NCBI GenBank assembly: GCA_001600175.1
Contig: BCJC01000006.1
Coordinates: 821,968 to 885,967, forward strand
Source: Erythrobasidium yunnanense
Taxonomy: Eukaryota > Basidiomycota > Cystobasidiomycetes > Erythrobasidiales > Erythrobasidiaceae
Direction: 5' to 3'
Length of the DNA stretch: 64,000 nucleotides
A program made the translations under genes and the position numbers. Below, one piece after another: positions 33,845 through 45,514 of this stretch; positions within the stretch are counted from its first letter, which is position 1; the number at the start of each line of letters is the position of its first letter. The notes beneath the pieces were generated by a model. The model did not search any database, was not told the DNA's origin, and saw only the letters and a program-made list of their open reading frames with translations.

Positions 33845-35074
33845 ATGGCTCCCGGAATTCTCATCGACTCGTCAAAGGCGAATGGCGTGGCTAGCCAGCC
33901 AGACCAAGGTCCTCACGCATCTCATATGAAGCAGAGCGTCGCAGCTCTGGACAAGAAGAAGAGCCCGCTTGAGCGTACCTGGCGCGGGAACAAGGCAGGA
34001 ACGGTAAAGTACGAAGGGTATCCAGACTTCAAGGGCGACAAGTACGCAGAGCGGGACTATGTCAAGGTAGGCAGAATAGTCCGAGATACTTTCGAGGAGT
34101 TAAGTTGAATGGTTTGGCTCTATCCAGCAACATCTTGCTGGCGCCTTTCAGTACTGGGGAAAGATGGGCTTCGGCGATGGTGGGTATCGGACCTTACGCC
34201 CACTCGATGATTGCTTATGCCACGATGCAGGTCTCAGCGGTCACATCACGGTTCGCGACCCAGTCATGCCGGAATACTACTGGATGAACCCCTTCGGAGT
34301 CCATTTCTCCTGCATCACGGTCTCCAAGCTTGTCCTGGTCGACCCGGAGGGCATGGTGTCTGAGCACGGCGCTCAGCTACCGATCAACCAAGCTGGCTTC
34401 CAAATTCACTCTGCGTGTGTCCTTAATCCTCCCCTCGTTTAGACAGCATCAGGGCTGATAGTCTCGGACTCGTGAATAGCATACACCGCGCACGGCCCGA
34501 GATTAACGCTGCCGCGCATTGTCATTCTCTTTACGGCAAAGCCTGGTCGGTATTCGGTGCTCCAGTAGACATTCTTACGCAAGATGCGTGCCTCTTTTAC
34601 GATAACCAGGGAGTGTAAGTCAGACGCGCGTCTGATCTGATCTGAAATGCTGATTTGTTCATCGTCGTCAGCTACGAGAACTTCGGAGGCATCGTCCTGG
34701 CGGCTGAAGAGGGTGAAGAGATCGCCAGAGCGCTAGGCCCTAAATACAAGACGTGCATCCTTCAGAATCACGGACTGTTGACACGTAAGGTTCTCTTACC
34801 ATCGATGCATCATCCCCGCTAACGACCCTCCTTACATATAGTCGGCGACACTGTAGACGAGGCCACCTATTTCTTCGGTGCGCTCGAGCGAATGTGCCAG
34901 GTCCAGCTACAAGTAGAAGCTGCCACTGCCAATGGACGGAAGATGCGGACGATCGGGAACGAAGAGGCAGCCTTCACCGCCGCGACCTTGCAGTACCCGG
35001 AGAATGTATGGGCCAACTTCCAGACAGAGTACGGCCTGCTACTCCAGGAGCGTGGCCACCTCTTCCTGCAGTGA
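33845..35074 (+). CDS. Class II aldolase/adducin-domain enzyme
   Basis: Six short-intron exons encode a zinc-dependent aldolase fold. Marks are GLSGHITVRDP near the start of the domain, the metal-binding AAAHCHSLYGKAWSVFG (HxH) and LQNHGLLTLGDTVDEA (third His). The ATG at 33845 is the first in frame. An N-terminal arm of about 60 residues precedes the domain. Members include fuculose-phosphate aldolase, decarboxylases of 3-oxo acids and many fungal proteins of unknown role, so the reaction is not known. Sharing a promoter with the cluster permease suggests it handles a product of the pathway, for example an oxo or hydroxy acid released after deamination. The metal ligands look intact, so it should be an enzyme rather than an adducin-like structural protein. 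Confidence 0.85.
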
Positions 35075-35133
35075 TTGTTGTGTTCTGTGGCCTTGTAGGT
35101 GGCCTTGTAGCATTCTTTTCGGTTCGGATAATT

Positions 35134-37533
35134 TCATGATGCGAAGGATCCCGCAAAAGGACCGCTTGCAATGTCTTGCAGCTGACTACCGAACGGTTGA
35201 GTATCGCCTTGACCCAGCGCAGAGAGCCATTCGTCCAAATTTGGCCAAGAATAATCGGTATTCCAGAGCAGTCTGAAGTCGCCCGCCTGATTTACGTCTC
35301 CAGTATTGACGAAATGGGAGGAGGTATCCTCGACGGACGCTGTCCTACTCGTACTAGATATGGACTCCTCTTGACCTTCAAGAGCCGCAATCAAGGCGCT
35401 ATAGTCGCTTCCTGGCGCTGATATTGCACGAAGTCTGCCGGAGACCTCAACAGCCCGTTTAAGTGCTGCCTCCGCCGAAATCCATCCGTGCTCAGCACGG
35501 GCAGCAGTCAACGCAGCACACAGCCTTCTAGCCATTGCAATAGGATGGAGAATTATGACGTCGGAGCCTTGAAGCTCTAAGCCTGAGGTCACGCTTGCCA
35601 AAGATAACCGAATCAGAGAGGAAAGGCATGATGACAGTATATGACTAGCGTCTGATATAGGTGTGCACGTAAGCCACTGGCAGCATAATCATAAGACAGC
35701 GACTCACAAGGAAGCCAAAATCCCTCCATTTGCGAAGCTTGTATGGACTGCACAAAGGTGACGAAGCGATTGAAGATGTCGAGACTGCGCTTGCTCGGCT
35801 GAAAGTTCGAGCCTAGGCCAATTGCAAGTTCGATAGAAATGCGATGAACCATACATCGGAAGCCGTACAGGTGAAGCTGCAGATTGGCTGTCAAGGGTAG
35901 AGATACATTAGCATCATAGAGAGGACATGTCAAGCTGTCCTACCATTGCCTGGTGATCCCATATTTGACGAAGCAACGTGGAGGTCTTCAGATAGATCGG
36001 CCAATTCTAGCTCGACGTCTTGGCAGGTTGTGAGATTCGCGCGTCGCCGACTTTCACCGCTGTTGCTGACGGTACAAATTTCGCTCTGGAAGCGAGCAAC
36101 TATACTTGCTAGACGGCACATATAGACGAAGGCGGGTGCATCTTGGCCAATGGTTGGAAGGCTAACGCTAGAGTTGCCTTGCTGAAGCAAAGATGGTCGT
36201 GAATTGAGGAAAGACGACCACGCGTCGTGTATTCGAATTGTCCACCAAAGCCGACTTCGCAGATGTCGCTCAGCTTGCGCGATTCGCCAAGTTGAGGGAT
36301 CGAGATGTAAGCCTAGCAATTGAGCTTGTGCTATAGTCTATAAGCACTCATATTAGCTTCGAGCTTTACAAGAATGCGGATAGGATTTACCTTAGCAAGC
36401 AGCAGGTAGTCTCCCCTAATATCCAAAGGAGGCCTAGCGCACAGCTCGAGTAGGGCGAATGTGATGCTATCAAGCTCCCCTTTCTCGACGAGGCTGTCGC
36501 CAAGCGAAGACTCCTTAATGGTCTCCCACAAGAAGTTTTGCAGGTTCCTGGCTCGCAGATGCGACTCGGTACTTTTCGCGACAACGGCAATCTGCACGGC
36601 CTTGTTAAGGTGTGCGTATGAACCGCGTTCTGTACTGGTAAGCACTGGATATGCGGCTTGAAATCTGTCCAGATAGTTTCCGAATAATGCATTGGTCTCG
36701 AGGCCGTGTAGCGTGAGGAGAGATGTTACACGTCTGTACAGCGCTTCAGTCGCTTCACCAGCTGATCGACGATGTGCAGGGATTGGGTGAAATACGAAGA
36801 AGGTAGGTCGTCCAGTCGAGATTTGGATGTGATCGCTACCATGATGATGTGTCGTCAAAGGCGAATTGTTCGGCAGACCTTCTTTGGCCTTGACAGGGAG
36901 TAGATCGTCCGTGACAAGCGTAGTAATCACGCTCGCCTCGCACCCATCGCGATGCAGAGGATTGGGAGGTGCGCTAATTGGGGAGGTCAGAGGTGCCGAC
37001 ACAGTTGGCAGCGGTATCGAAGGAAAGCTCTGGAAGGTAGTGTCTTGGGTGAGGATGTTTCCCAAATCTGACATCGAGGCGATTTCGAAACGTTTCGAGG
37101 CAGAGTCCTCGAAGTCTGGTGAACGCTGCCTCGCGACGTTATTGTATCCATTTGGGACACTGTATGATCCAGAATTGGCATATTGTAGGTCCAGCGGCAG
37201 GTTTGTCAATGTCGACGGGCTTATCGCTGTCCCGCTAGAAACAGGTGCTTGATCGCTTGCGGCCGGCTCCGCAGGCTGGCGTCTACGTTCAGTAGGAGGT
37301 GCGATGAAAGTACAGTCTTTACCAGACTGCTTGCATTCAACGCAAGGCTGCCCGACCTCGAGTATCGTGCACCGACTCTTCCTTCTTCTGCATGCGTCGC
37401 AAGGTCTAGCTTTACGTGAACGAAATGGTCGAATGCCAATATTCTTGTCATCGCTAGGCGGAGGCCTTGAGGTACACGCGGCTGCAAGAGCAGAGCCCAA
37501 AGGCGAAGTCGAGGACTCGCCGTTCTCGGCCAT
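35134..37533 (-). CDS. Zn2Cys6 transcription factor with fungal-specific regulatory domain (candidate cluster regulator)
   Basis: Near the N-terminus, RPCDACRRRKSRC and then GQPCVECKQSGKDC supply the six cysteines of a binuclear zinc cluster. A Ser/Pro-rich linker follows, then the fungal transcription-factor domain (QLLGLHLDPSTW and LRSRLWWTIRIHDAW, with SRPSLL). Exons begin at 37533, 36337, about 35885 and about 35660; donor and acceptor pairs with matching phase restore an open frame through all of them, ending in an acidic tail. The LGLHLDPSTW...LRSRLWW arrangement resembles regulators of the Dal81/TamA group, which act with GATA factors in nitrogen catabolism; that closer placement is tentative. 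It is convergent with the aldolase gene (59 bp between stops) and is the only regulator in the cluster, so control of the hydantoin genes is the simplest inference. Confidence 0.85.
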
Positions 37534-37740
37534 TCTGAAAGAAGGGGTAGGGTAGATTGCCTTGACGTTGATTTCTACTTTCTGTGCTTGCTGTTACTGC
37601 TCATCGTGCTGGGGTTCTGGTCGTTGATTGGCAGGAGTCGATGAGCAGCGACATTTTTGGAGTGAAGTGCATCATTAGGATATCGAGAGACCACGACCTG
37701 ACGAGTCTAGTCACAACAACATAGCGAAGCTGTCTACTGT

Positions 37741-40245
37741 TCACAACTTAGCCAGCTGTCTTTCCACGACTTCTGTGTCCCGCCTATACTTCAAGAACCA
37801 CTTTGCAGCATCCTGACGCTTCGTCATATCCATTCCCGTAGCTACCGTCTTGAACAATATCTGGTATAGCGCATGCCGGCTTTCCGTTTCCTCAGCATTG
37901 TTGGCATTCAACAATTCTGCTTCTTCGCCCAAGAACCATTGAATGCGCTCCAGAACCCCGCCCAGGTACTCCTCCGTCACAGCAGATGCTTGATCGATTA
38001 GGAGAATGAGGAGGTGGCCCCTCGGCGAGCGCAAGGCTGACCGTTCCAATGCATCGCCGGAGAGCGCGTCTTCTAACCGAGTCTTTGATTCGTCTAGCAG
38101 GGTATCTACAGCTGCTCCAGGTGTCTCGGAGACCTCTGGCATCGAAGACTCCTGTTCACGGGATGCAAGGTCGCCCTGAGATACATCCGCGAGCGACGAA
38201 CTCGTCTGGGGTGCAATGGTCGCCGTATCGTTACTTGTGCATAGAGGAGCTGGATTTGGGATGGCCGCAATCGCATGGGTTAATGCATCTAGGCAAGAAT
38301 AGGCTAGACTTTGCTCCATCTCGCAAAGACAGCTCATCATAGTTGAGAAGGCCAGGCGGAGCTGAGATATGGTCATGAGATTTGGATAAGCCTGGAAGGT
38401 AGATCAGCCGTATCCCTGGCAAGAGAAGCGACTGTGTCCATAGCGCTGGCACTTACTATAAGCAGGATTCTCGTATATTCAAGAGCAATCCCCAAGCCGG
38501 CTTTCTTCCTCCGAGCATATACAGCAAGCATCACGGAATGTGCAGCTTCAAAAGTTTCCAGATATCGCTTCGAGCCAAGGTATCTGAGTTCGCAGGATGA
38601 GGTTGCGGCAGGAAGTAGACAAGCACGCATCAGCATAGCTTTGAGTATATCTACTTTGCGTAGGACACTTACGGTTGAGCTATCGGTAATACAGCTTGCT
38701 CGATATAGTCGTTCGAAAGCGGGACTACCAGCTGCTCTACAGCATTCAAGTAGTACGTGATCCTGCTCCTTTGTACCACGGCACCCTCCATTGCTACATC
38801 GTCCGTCCAATCACTTTCGGGCTGCTTGCTAGTCTCTATAGGCTGTATGCTTTTTACGATGTCTTGAACTCTGCCTTCTGGCTTGGCGTGTACGATCAAG
38901 TCTAGTGTCCCGTACCAGACTCCCTTGTATGCGCCAAAGCCTTCTGTGCCGAACTGTTGGGTGACGAAATATAATGATGAGAAGGTTCTTAGTGCACAAG
39001 CAGCCAGATCGACAATCGTATCTTGGCAAGAGGCAGTAAGAAGGGAAGAAGAGGAGGAGGAAGATACAGGTAAAGAGTTCAATAAAGAGACCAAAGATGC
39101 GTATATCATCGTCGTGGTGAAGAGAAGTGTCTTCAAGATTGTCCAAGGCTCGTTTTGACTCCGCGTGTCAGGATGTAGATCCTCTGCCCCAGCGACATTG
39201 CTCCACTTGCTCCGCTCCCAATCATGCTGAATCGCGGCTATATCAGCTTCGAGGGCTACCAGGTGGCCTAGAACAATTTGCAGGGCAGTCTGGGATGAGG
39301 AGGATTCGATGACTTTGCCAATGACTCGCGAAAAGCGTCCCAGTTGATTGTAGGCTGGAGAAGCTACGATCTCATGTAGCCGGGAGTAGGAAGGGCTGTT
39401 AGGCTGCAAGCCTGGACGACTCAGCTCTGAGGTATGGGCATTCAAGAGCAGATCTACCTTCCACAGTAGCCCTTCATTTGTTTCCTCTATATCCTGAGAT
39501 AGATGCTCGAACAGTCTACCTCGATAGAAGCAGTCTCGAACATGGCCGAATGCGAAGTCAAGAAAGGGCTTTATTTGAAAACTGCGCGTCAGCATTTTCC
39601 TTCGGGCTCTTCGGCGGATTTAGCAATTACCTCTGAGCATAAGGGCTTGAGATACTCCGAAGGTATGTCTGGCAAGCATTGACAGGCCAGCCAAGCGACA
39701 AATCCTTGATCACATTCGGTCAAAGTGGGTGCCGTATCCGCCCAGATCGCTGCCACTTGCTTCTCCAGCTTGGAAGTTGCCCATTTCGATGAGACAGCCA
39801 GCTCGGTCTTTCTGTTGATCTGCGCCTGGAGTCCAGCTAGAGTCGCATTCGACAGCAGCAGGGCTGCCAGAGGCTGAGCAGAGGCATGAGCAGCGGTTCG
39901 CAACGTGCTGCATATTCTATCTAGCGTGTTTCCTAGGCGTCTTCTCGTGTTCCAGCCTGATCCATGCACGGTCTGGGTATGGTGTAGCCGGGTCATAATG
40001 CCATACTGGACAGCTGAGAAGACATCTTGCAGAGGCACTTTCCAGAGACTTTGGGAGTTGAGCATTGCAGCGAACAGCGAGCATAGTTGCGCATCGTTCA
40101 GGTCGAGCGAGGATATGGCAGCAGCTACGCCGGCTAAAGTTTGTGTAGGAAGGTCGCCTGGCCATACGAGGTCCACGAGGAGTTGTGAGAGGATAGCAGA
40201 CATGATTCCATCGAAGCAAAAGGTTGGGAAGATGTCAAGAAGCAT
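37741..40245 (-). CDS. PEX8: Peroxin 8 (PEX8), peroxisomal matrix-protein import factor
   Basis: Four or so exons encode an all-helical protein of about 750 residues: first exon from 40245 (or the later ATG at 40203, MSAILSQLLVDLVWPG), then PFLDFAFGHVRDCFYRGRLF, PWTILKTLLFTTTMIYASL and WYGTLDLIV, ending with TEVVERQLAKL. The C-terminal AKL is a PTS1 signal. Fungal Pex8 is a luminal peroxisomal protein carrying its own PTS1 that links the docking and RING complexes and helps release cargo. No enzymatic motif is visible. The identification rests on overall recognised blocks plus the terminal signal. Being next to a cluster that makes a peroxisomal oxidase may be coincidence. The splice between IAQP and YLGSKRYLETF (intron about 38669-38588) is my best choice among options. 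Confidence 0.7.
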
Positions 40246-40259
40246 CTCTGTCGCTCTTC

Positions 40260-41279
40260 ATGGCCCCAACTCGTTCGAAACGGCATACCACGACCATCCA
40301 GATTCCAGTATCATCAGCAGATCCATGGGGAGCTCAGCTTGGTGAATTCAAAGAAAGCGCATACCGCGACTCGTCGAATTGGAACTCGCTTCTACGCTGG
40401 CATCGCCGAAACAGAGGTCCACAATGGGACTATTCAACGGCGATGTGCGCTAAGGGCATACTGACACGACGTATCATGCTGACTCCACTATTACTGAAAG
40501 GTATCACGTCGATGTAGGCTCGAAGGAGTTCTTCGCGGGCGTCGAGCCAGCAGTACCCGTCATAGAGACTGAGTCTGTCTCAGTCGCCGCGCCGTATGCC
40601 CAACATATCCTCGCTGTCTGGTATACTGTCTGACTGATTCTCCTGCTCCAGCGAACGTGTGGGTGTCAAGATTGAGACAGACAAGCTGGATTCGCCGGAG
40701 AGGCCTGGTACGGCTAGTACCAGAGGAGCGCAGCAGCTTCAGCAGACGCAAAATAGACCGTCATCCTCATCTTCAGTCGCGGCGAACAACACTGGTCAGC
40801 TGCCCAGCTTTCCGCCTATGCCGGCATCTTCTCTTTCAACTTCAGCTGGGGCAGGCGCGCCGAACATGCAGAACAAGAACACACAATATCAACAACCTCA
40901 ACAATATACGGCGCCTGTCGCCGCGCCGCCATCAGCCGAGATGAGGCAGCATTATGAAGCGATGTTCCATGCAAATAGGCAGAGAGCAGCTTCACAGCAG
41001 GCGCAGCAGCAGCAGCAGCAACAAAAACAGCAACAACAGTTCTCACAAGGAGGCGCCGGCAGTCCGCCTCAACAGAGAATGCAGCCTGGCCCTGCCTATT
41101 CTCCTCCGGCTGGCCTGCAGCAACAGCAGGCTTTCTTCCAGCAGCCAAATCAGCAAGCGATGTATCAGCAGATGATGGCTTCTCAGCAGATGTTCAGGCC
41201 GCCGGGCCAGCCTCAGCAAATGCAGCAGCAACAACAGCAGCAGATCGATCCTCGTGCCCTTTTCCAGCAACCGCAGTAG
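40260..41279 (+). CDS. Unrecognised protein with Q-rich C-terminal half
   Basis: The last exon (from about 40652) is secure: it runs in frame from GVKIETDKLDSPERPG through Ser/Pro-rich sequence into long CAG/CAA-encoded glutamine stretches (about 40995-41040 and 41220-41245), ending in TAG at 41277-41279. The exon before it (about 40501-40620: KEFFAGVEPAVPVIETESVS, YAQHILAV) is joined by a GTATAC...CAG intron with matching phase. The first exon is uncertain: a frame from ATG 40260 (MAPTRSKRHTTTIQIPVSSA) spliced at about 40446 to 40502 keeps the frame. The start of PEX8 lies only about 15-57 bases away on the other strand. Q-rich tails are common in transcription co-factors, but no domain supports a function. 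Confidence 0.5.
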
Positions 41280-41416
41280 CTTTATTTCGCGAGGCGTGGT
41301 ATTTTGTAGTGTTTGTTATTTCCTCTCGATGTCTGCTTGGAAGTCATTGTCGTTGTAATCAAACCAGATCTAATGTTCGACTTCACCTCTTCGAACCTGG
41401 TCCAAACGCTTGAAGT

Positions 41417-44193
41417 ATGCAAGTCCCACCACCTCCGCCCGGCTTTGGCGGTCCATCATTACAAGGGTATGCTTAACCTTCCTCTCGAAAGCACAAGGAA
41501 ATCAAAGAAAAGCTGATTGTAGCAATTTGGCTTGAATGACCGCTCGCAGATTGCCTGCAGGATGGACTGAACATGCAGCGCCGAATAGGCAGCCGTACTA
41601 CTACCACGCAGCAAGCAATACTTCGACCTATGTCAGACCCGTCCATGCTCCTCCTCCTCAAGCTGCAGCTGGTTCTGCGATCCCACCACCGCCGCCCGGT
41701 TTCAGCAGCCAGGAAGCAGCGCCAACTTCTACCATAACTGATGACAAGAAGGAGAAGAAGACAAAGAAGAAGAAGGAGAAGCCTGTAGAGAAGCTCGCTA
41801 TCCCTGGGACACCATGGCTAAAAGTCACGACAAACGAGAACAACATCTTCTATACCAACACAGAGACAAAGACGAGTGTCTGGACTGTTCCTGAAGAGAT
41901 TAGAGAGCAAGTGGAAGCGCTCGAGACAGCTAGAAGCGAAGAGAAGGCCAGAAAGGAGGAGGAAGATGCTCACAATGCCCGAATGCTTCTCTTGGAGAAG
42001 GAAGAAGAGATGAAACGACTCAGAGAAGAGCTAGAAAGGGAACGAGAAACGAGTAGAAAGCGCAAGATACAAGAAGAAGAGGAAGAAGCCGAACATGCGG
42101 CCAATATTGCGCGACAACAAGCGGATCAAGCATCAGCTGCGAAGCGTGTTAAAACATCAAATAGCACTGAAGAGAACGGCGATGCGGCAGAGCCACAGGA
42201 TGTCGATGAATCACTCGACGAGCAAAGTCAACAGACAGAAAATCAAGAGGAAGTAGAGGAGGAGCAAGAACCGGAAGAGGAGCTACAAGACTGGGAGAAG
42301 GATGAGCTGAAAGCAAAGGCAGAGCTCGAGAAGGAACTGGAAGCCCCCGGTCCTAGCAATGCAGCCAATGAGCAGTATAGCTCGGAGGAGGGCATAGCCT
42401 TGTTCAAGGTGGGCATCTCAGACCGTCCACTTTCACATGACTCAACAGACAAATGACTATCACCTTTGTAGACGATGCTGGCCGAAAAGGATATCAACCC
42501 AATGCGACCTTGGGATATGGAGCTCCCCAAGTTCATCAGCGATCCGCGATACAAGGCTGTCAAGACGCTGCGAGAACGACATGATCTTTTCGATGAGCAC
42601 TGCAAACATTTGATCCGAGAAAAGCGAGCCAAGAAGGCGGCCTCCAGCCAAACGAAACAGGATGTACGGTCAAATAATAGAGTACAGTGTTGGAGCGATC
42701 ATGCTGACATATCCTTTGGATCTGACAGCCGGCATCGGCATATCGCGCTCTTTTGGTCGCTGAAGTTACTTCGACAAGGATGAAGTGGGACGACTTCAAG
42801 GCCAAGAACAAGAAGGATCCTCGCTTCAGAGACTTCGGAAGAGACGACCGTGAACGAGAGAGGGCTTTCAGGGTCTGGCTAAGGGAGCTAGGCGAGAGTG
42901 AGGCGTCGAGTATGTCTTCGAGAATTTTCGGCTGAAGTCGATCTCTACGTGTGTAGTCAAGCGTGCAGATGCGCAAAAGGCCGAAGAGAAATTCATCCAG
43001 ATGCTTCAAGAGACGCCGATATCGGAAGGCTCGACCTGGTCAGGAGTAAGCTTCGCGTGCGCTTACTTCCTAGGGAAGGTAACGCTGACCGACAACTCCA
43101 TAGGTAAAGGGCAAGTTCTCATCAGATCCCCGGTACACTGCGATCGCATCGTCGTCGCAGCGTGAGGAGATATTCAAGAAGCATCTCGAGACCCGGAAAG
43201 CCTCTTCATCGGCGCAAGAAAGTCTAGATCCCGAAGAAGCGAAACGGAAAGCGGCGGACGAGAGGAGAGCGAAACAGGCAGCTTCTCTGCGCGAGAGGGA
43301 AGAAAAGGTTCGCAAAGACAAGCTGGCGCTGGAGAGAGCAACTGGGAAAAGTCGGGCAGATGCTGGGAGGGAAGGATCTGAGAGGGAGTTCAAGAACTTG
43401 CTTATTGATGCTGTGCGAGATCATGATGTAAGCTTCATACATTCGATGTGGGGTTTTCCGGGAGGCGGAAGCTGATGTGTATTGCTTGTCCTCCAGGCAA
43501 GCTGGAGCGACATTCAGCCTACACTGCAGCAGGACCCTCGCTATGGTAGATCGACACTCAGCTCATCGGAGAAGAAGCGCATGTTCGAAGACCACCAAAA
43601 CGAGCTCTACGACAAACGCACGACAGCGATCGAATCGCTATTCGCCGCCCATGCCAAGACTCTTACTACGCCCTTCGATACTGTGTACTCGAAGATCCAA
43701 GCCGATCCTACCGTCACACGCATGAGGATGTCTGAAGAGCGTATCAAACGACTATACGAAGAATGGTCAAGACGGAGATACAGTCAAGCCAAGAAGGACT
43801 TCGAGACGCTGCTGTCAGAGAGCAACTTTGTGGAGTACTGGGGCAGACTCAAACAGGAGTCTGCAAGTAAAGAGGACGAACATACGAAAGAATTGCTTGG
43901 CAATACTGCAAATGGCGGAGATGACGAGGATGAAGATGGAGGTATGAACGTCGAGGAAGCTGTGGATCTGAAGACTATGGCTGCCCAGATCGATATCAAG
44001 GAGCTTCAAGCGGTCTTGAAGGTGATTGACTGTCTTCATGCGCCTCCTTTCGGTCGAAGCTGAGTATTCCTGACACTCGTAGCACGACAAGAGATATGCG
44101 ATCTTCGACTATGACCCTGAACTGAGGGAAAGATGGATACAAGAGCATATTACAAATCTGGGAAGGCCCAAGCAGACAGTCCATCAGCATTAG
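41417..44193 (+). CDS. WW- and FF-domain protein, TCERG1/CA150-like transcription elongation and splicing factor
   Basis: Exon 1 (41417-41466) encodes MQVPPPPPGFGGPSLQ; an 83-nt intron leads to the first WW domain (LPAGWTEHAAPNRQPYYYHA). A proline-rich linker, a Lys-rich run and a second WW domain (GTPWLKVTTNENNIFYTNTE) follow, then a charged coiled coil with KRKIQEEEEEAEHA and a highly acidic segment. At least four FF-type repeats come next, such as MLAEKDINPMRPWDMELPKF, YRALLVAEVTSTRMKWDDFK, IKRADAQKAEEKFIQML and REFKNLLIDAVRDHD. The order WW-WW-FFn matches TCERG1 and its fission-yeast counterpart, which bridge spliceosome and RNA polymerase II C-terminal domain. Prp40 is the alternative, but its FF repeats differ and it lacks the linker pattern. 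Nuclear. The stop is 13 bases from that of the converging gene. Confidence 0.85.
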
Positions 44194-44206
44194 TGCTATT
44201 ATATCC

Positions 44207-45514
44207 CTAGAGTAGTCCGGGTATTACAGCCTTCCTCTCCTTCGGGAAGGTATCCTTGAATTTGGTTTGGTACCACCAGTGGCCGCGAAGTGCGCGTGGT
44301 ACCATGGCTGATAACCAAGCACAAAGGTCAATGATTCCGTGCTAGCGCTTTGACGACGAATTTTCACTCACTCAGAACTTCAGCATAGATGAACAAGAAA
44401 GGCGGAGTTGCGAGCAGGTGTCTGTTCCGTAAGAAAGAGAAGGCCGAGCTTGAGGCTTTGAAGATAGTCTGCTTCGCATGTATTGCTTCTCCGGCCAATC
44501 CAGCAACAGGCAAAGCAGGCGCAGCCGTCATGCACGTCGCAGCGATCGCGAATCCAGACCACTCTATCCATTCACAAAAATAGGCAGGAAAAGAGATTCC
44601 CCCGAAAGGCTTTGAGTACAGAAAGCCGTGTGGGACTGAGTAGCGTGGTTTCGAGCTGCCGTCCTTGTTGGGCCGCCGAAGATCGTACAGGATCTCATCG
44701 GAGTATATGTTGCCCATGAAGCCCAGCGCCCATAGCAAGATGCCGGTCCAGAATACTGGACTGTGAAGTGCAGACTCGGGAACGGCGCCAGACTGGGCTG
44801 TGAGCATCGATGTCCGACCTCCCAGCCAACTTCCAAGGAGGTTACCGTTGCAGAAATTGAAGAGGACGGCTAAATGATTCAGAGGATCAGCATTCCTTGG
44901 ATATGTTGATATACAGGCCTGCAAGTCTTCACTTACAGAAGAGCGCGACTGGCAGCATCATCGGAGATCTTGCCTGAGGCGTCCGCAAGCCAGAGATTGT
45001 TGATCGATTGAGGTCTGTATGCTGAACCGAGTCAGTGTCATTCGGATGCCTGTTGTCAACATACGCACAGTGAATAAGATACAAGCCTGCTAAGATCTTC
45101 GTCGGAGTTGTCAGACCCGCGAATTTGCTCCAAATGGGTTTGCCGAACGTCAAAGCTTGTGTTTTCGATAGTGGAACATCGTCCAGGACTGGCCCATGCA
45201 GAGACATCGTGAATGCTATCGGGCTGACGATCTCCATGAAGAACTGCAGATCGCATGGAATAGAGGAAGAGGGAGGATAGAAGAGGAAGGTCAGTTTCTA
45301 TAAGCTCAGATATCCAAGGCGTCAGCCGCACCCATCCTAGGTTTCCATTGATGTTGAAAATGGACTTCTTCAAGCTGAACCGGCCGAAAGGAGCATCGAT
45401 GACCAGCGTGACGGGTCCCAGTACACCAAAAGCTGAGAACACACGGTGTACGGCGATGTATTGGGCTGCTGAGCCCGCTTTCCCGGCGAAAGCAGCCAGA
45501 AAGGCGGTCGTCAT
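44207..45514 (-). CDS. Steroid 5-alpha-reductase family protein (3-oxo-5-alpha-steroid 4-dehydrogenase domain)
   Basis: An integral membrane NADPH-dependent reductase of the ER. The start MTTAFLAAFAGKAGSAAQYI leads through several short introns into the reductase domain: GNLLGSWLGG, VFWTGILLWALGFMGNIYSD, YSVPHGFLYSKPFGGISFPA and CEWIEWSGFAIAA. The last exon, joined from the Glu-Val-Leu end of the previous one, gives RGHWWYQTKFKDTFPKERKA and ends in PGLL. The HGFLY/PxYxxEWIEW pattern and the WYxxKF end are family hallmarks (SRD5A1/2, Dfg10, Tsc13 share the superfamily). Sequence order is closest to SRD5A1/2-type enzymes; the fungal substrate is unknown, with a sterol or an enoyl lipid most likely. 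Confidence 0.85.

Noticed and set aside
41417-44193. Reading as Prp40
   Set aside because: The spacing between the WW domains, the long acidic coiled-coil linker and the FF repeats fit TCERG1 better.
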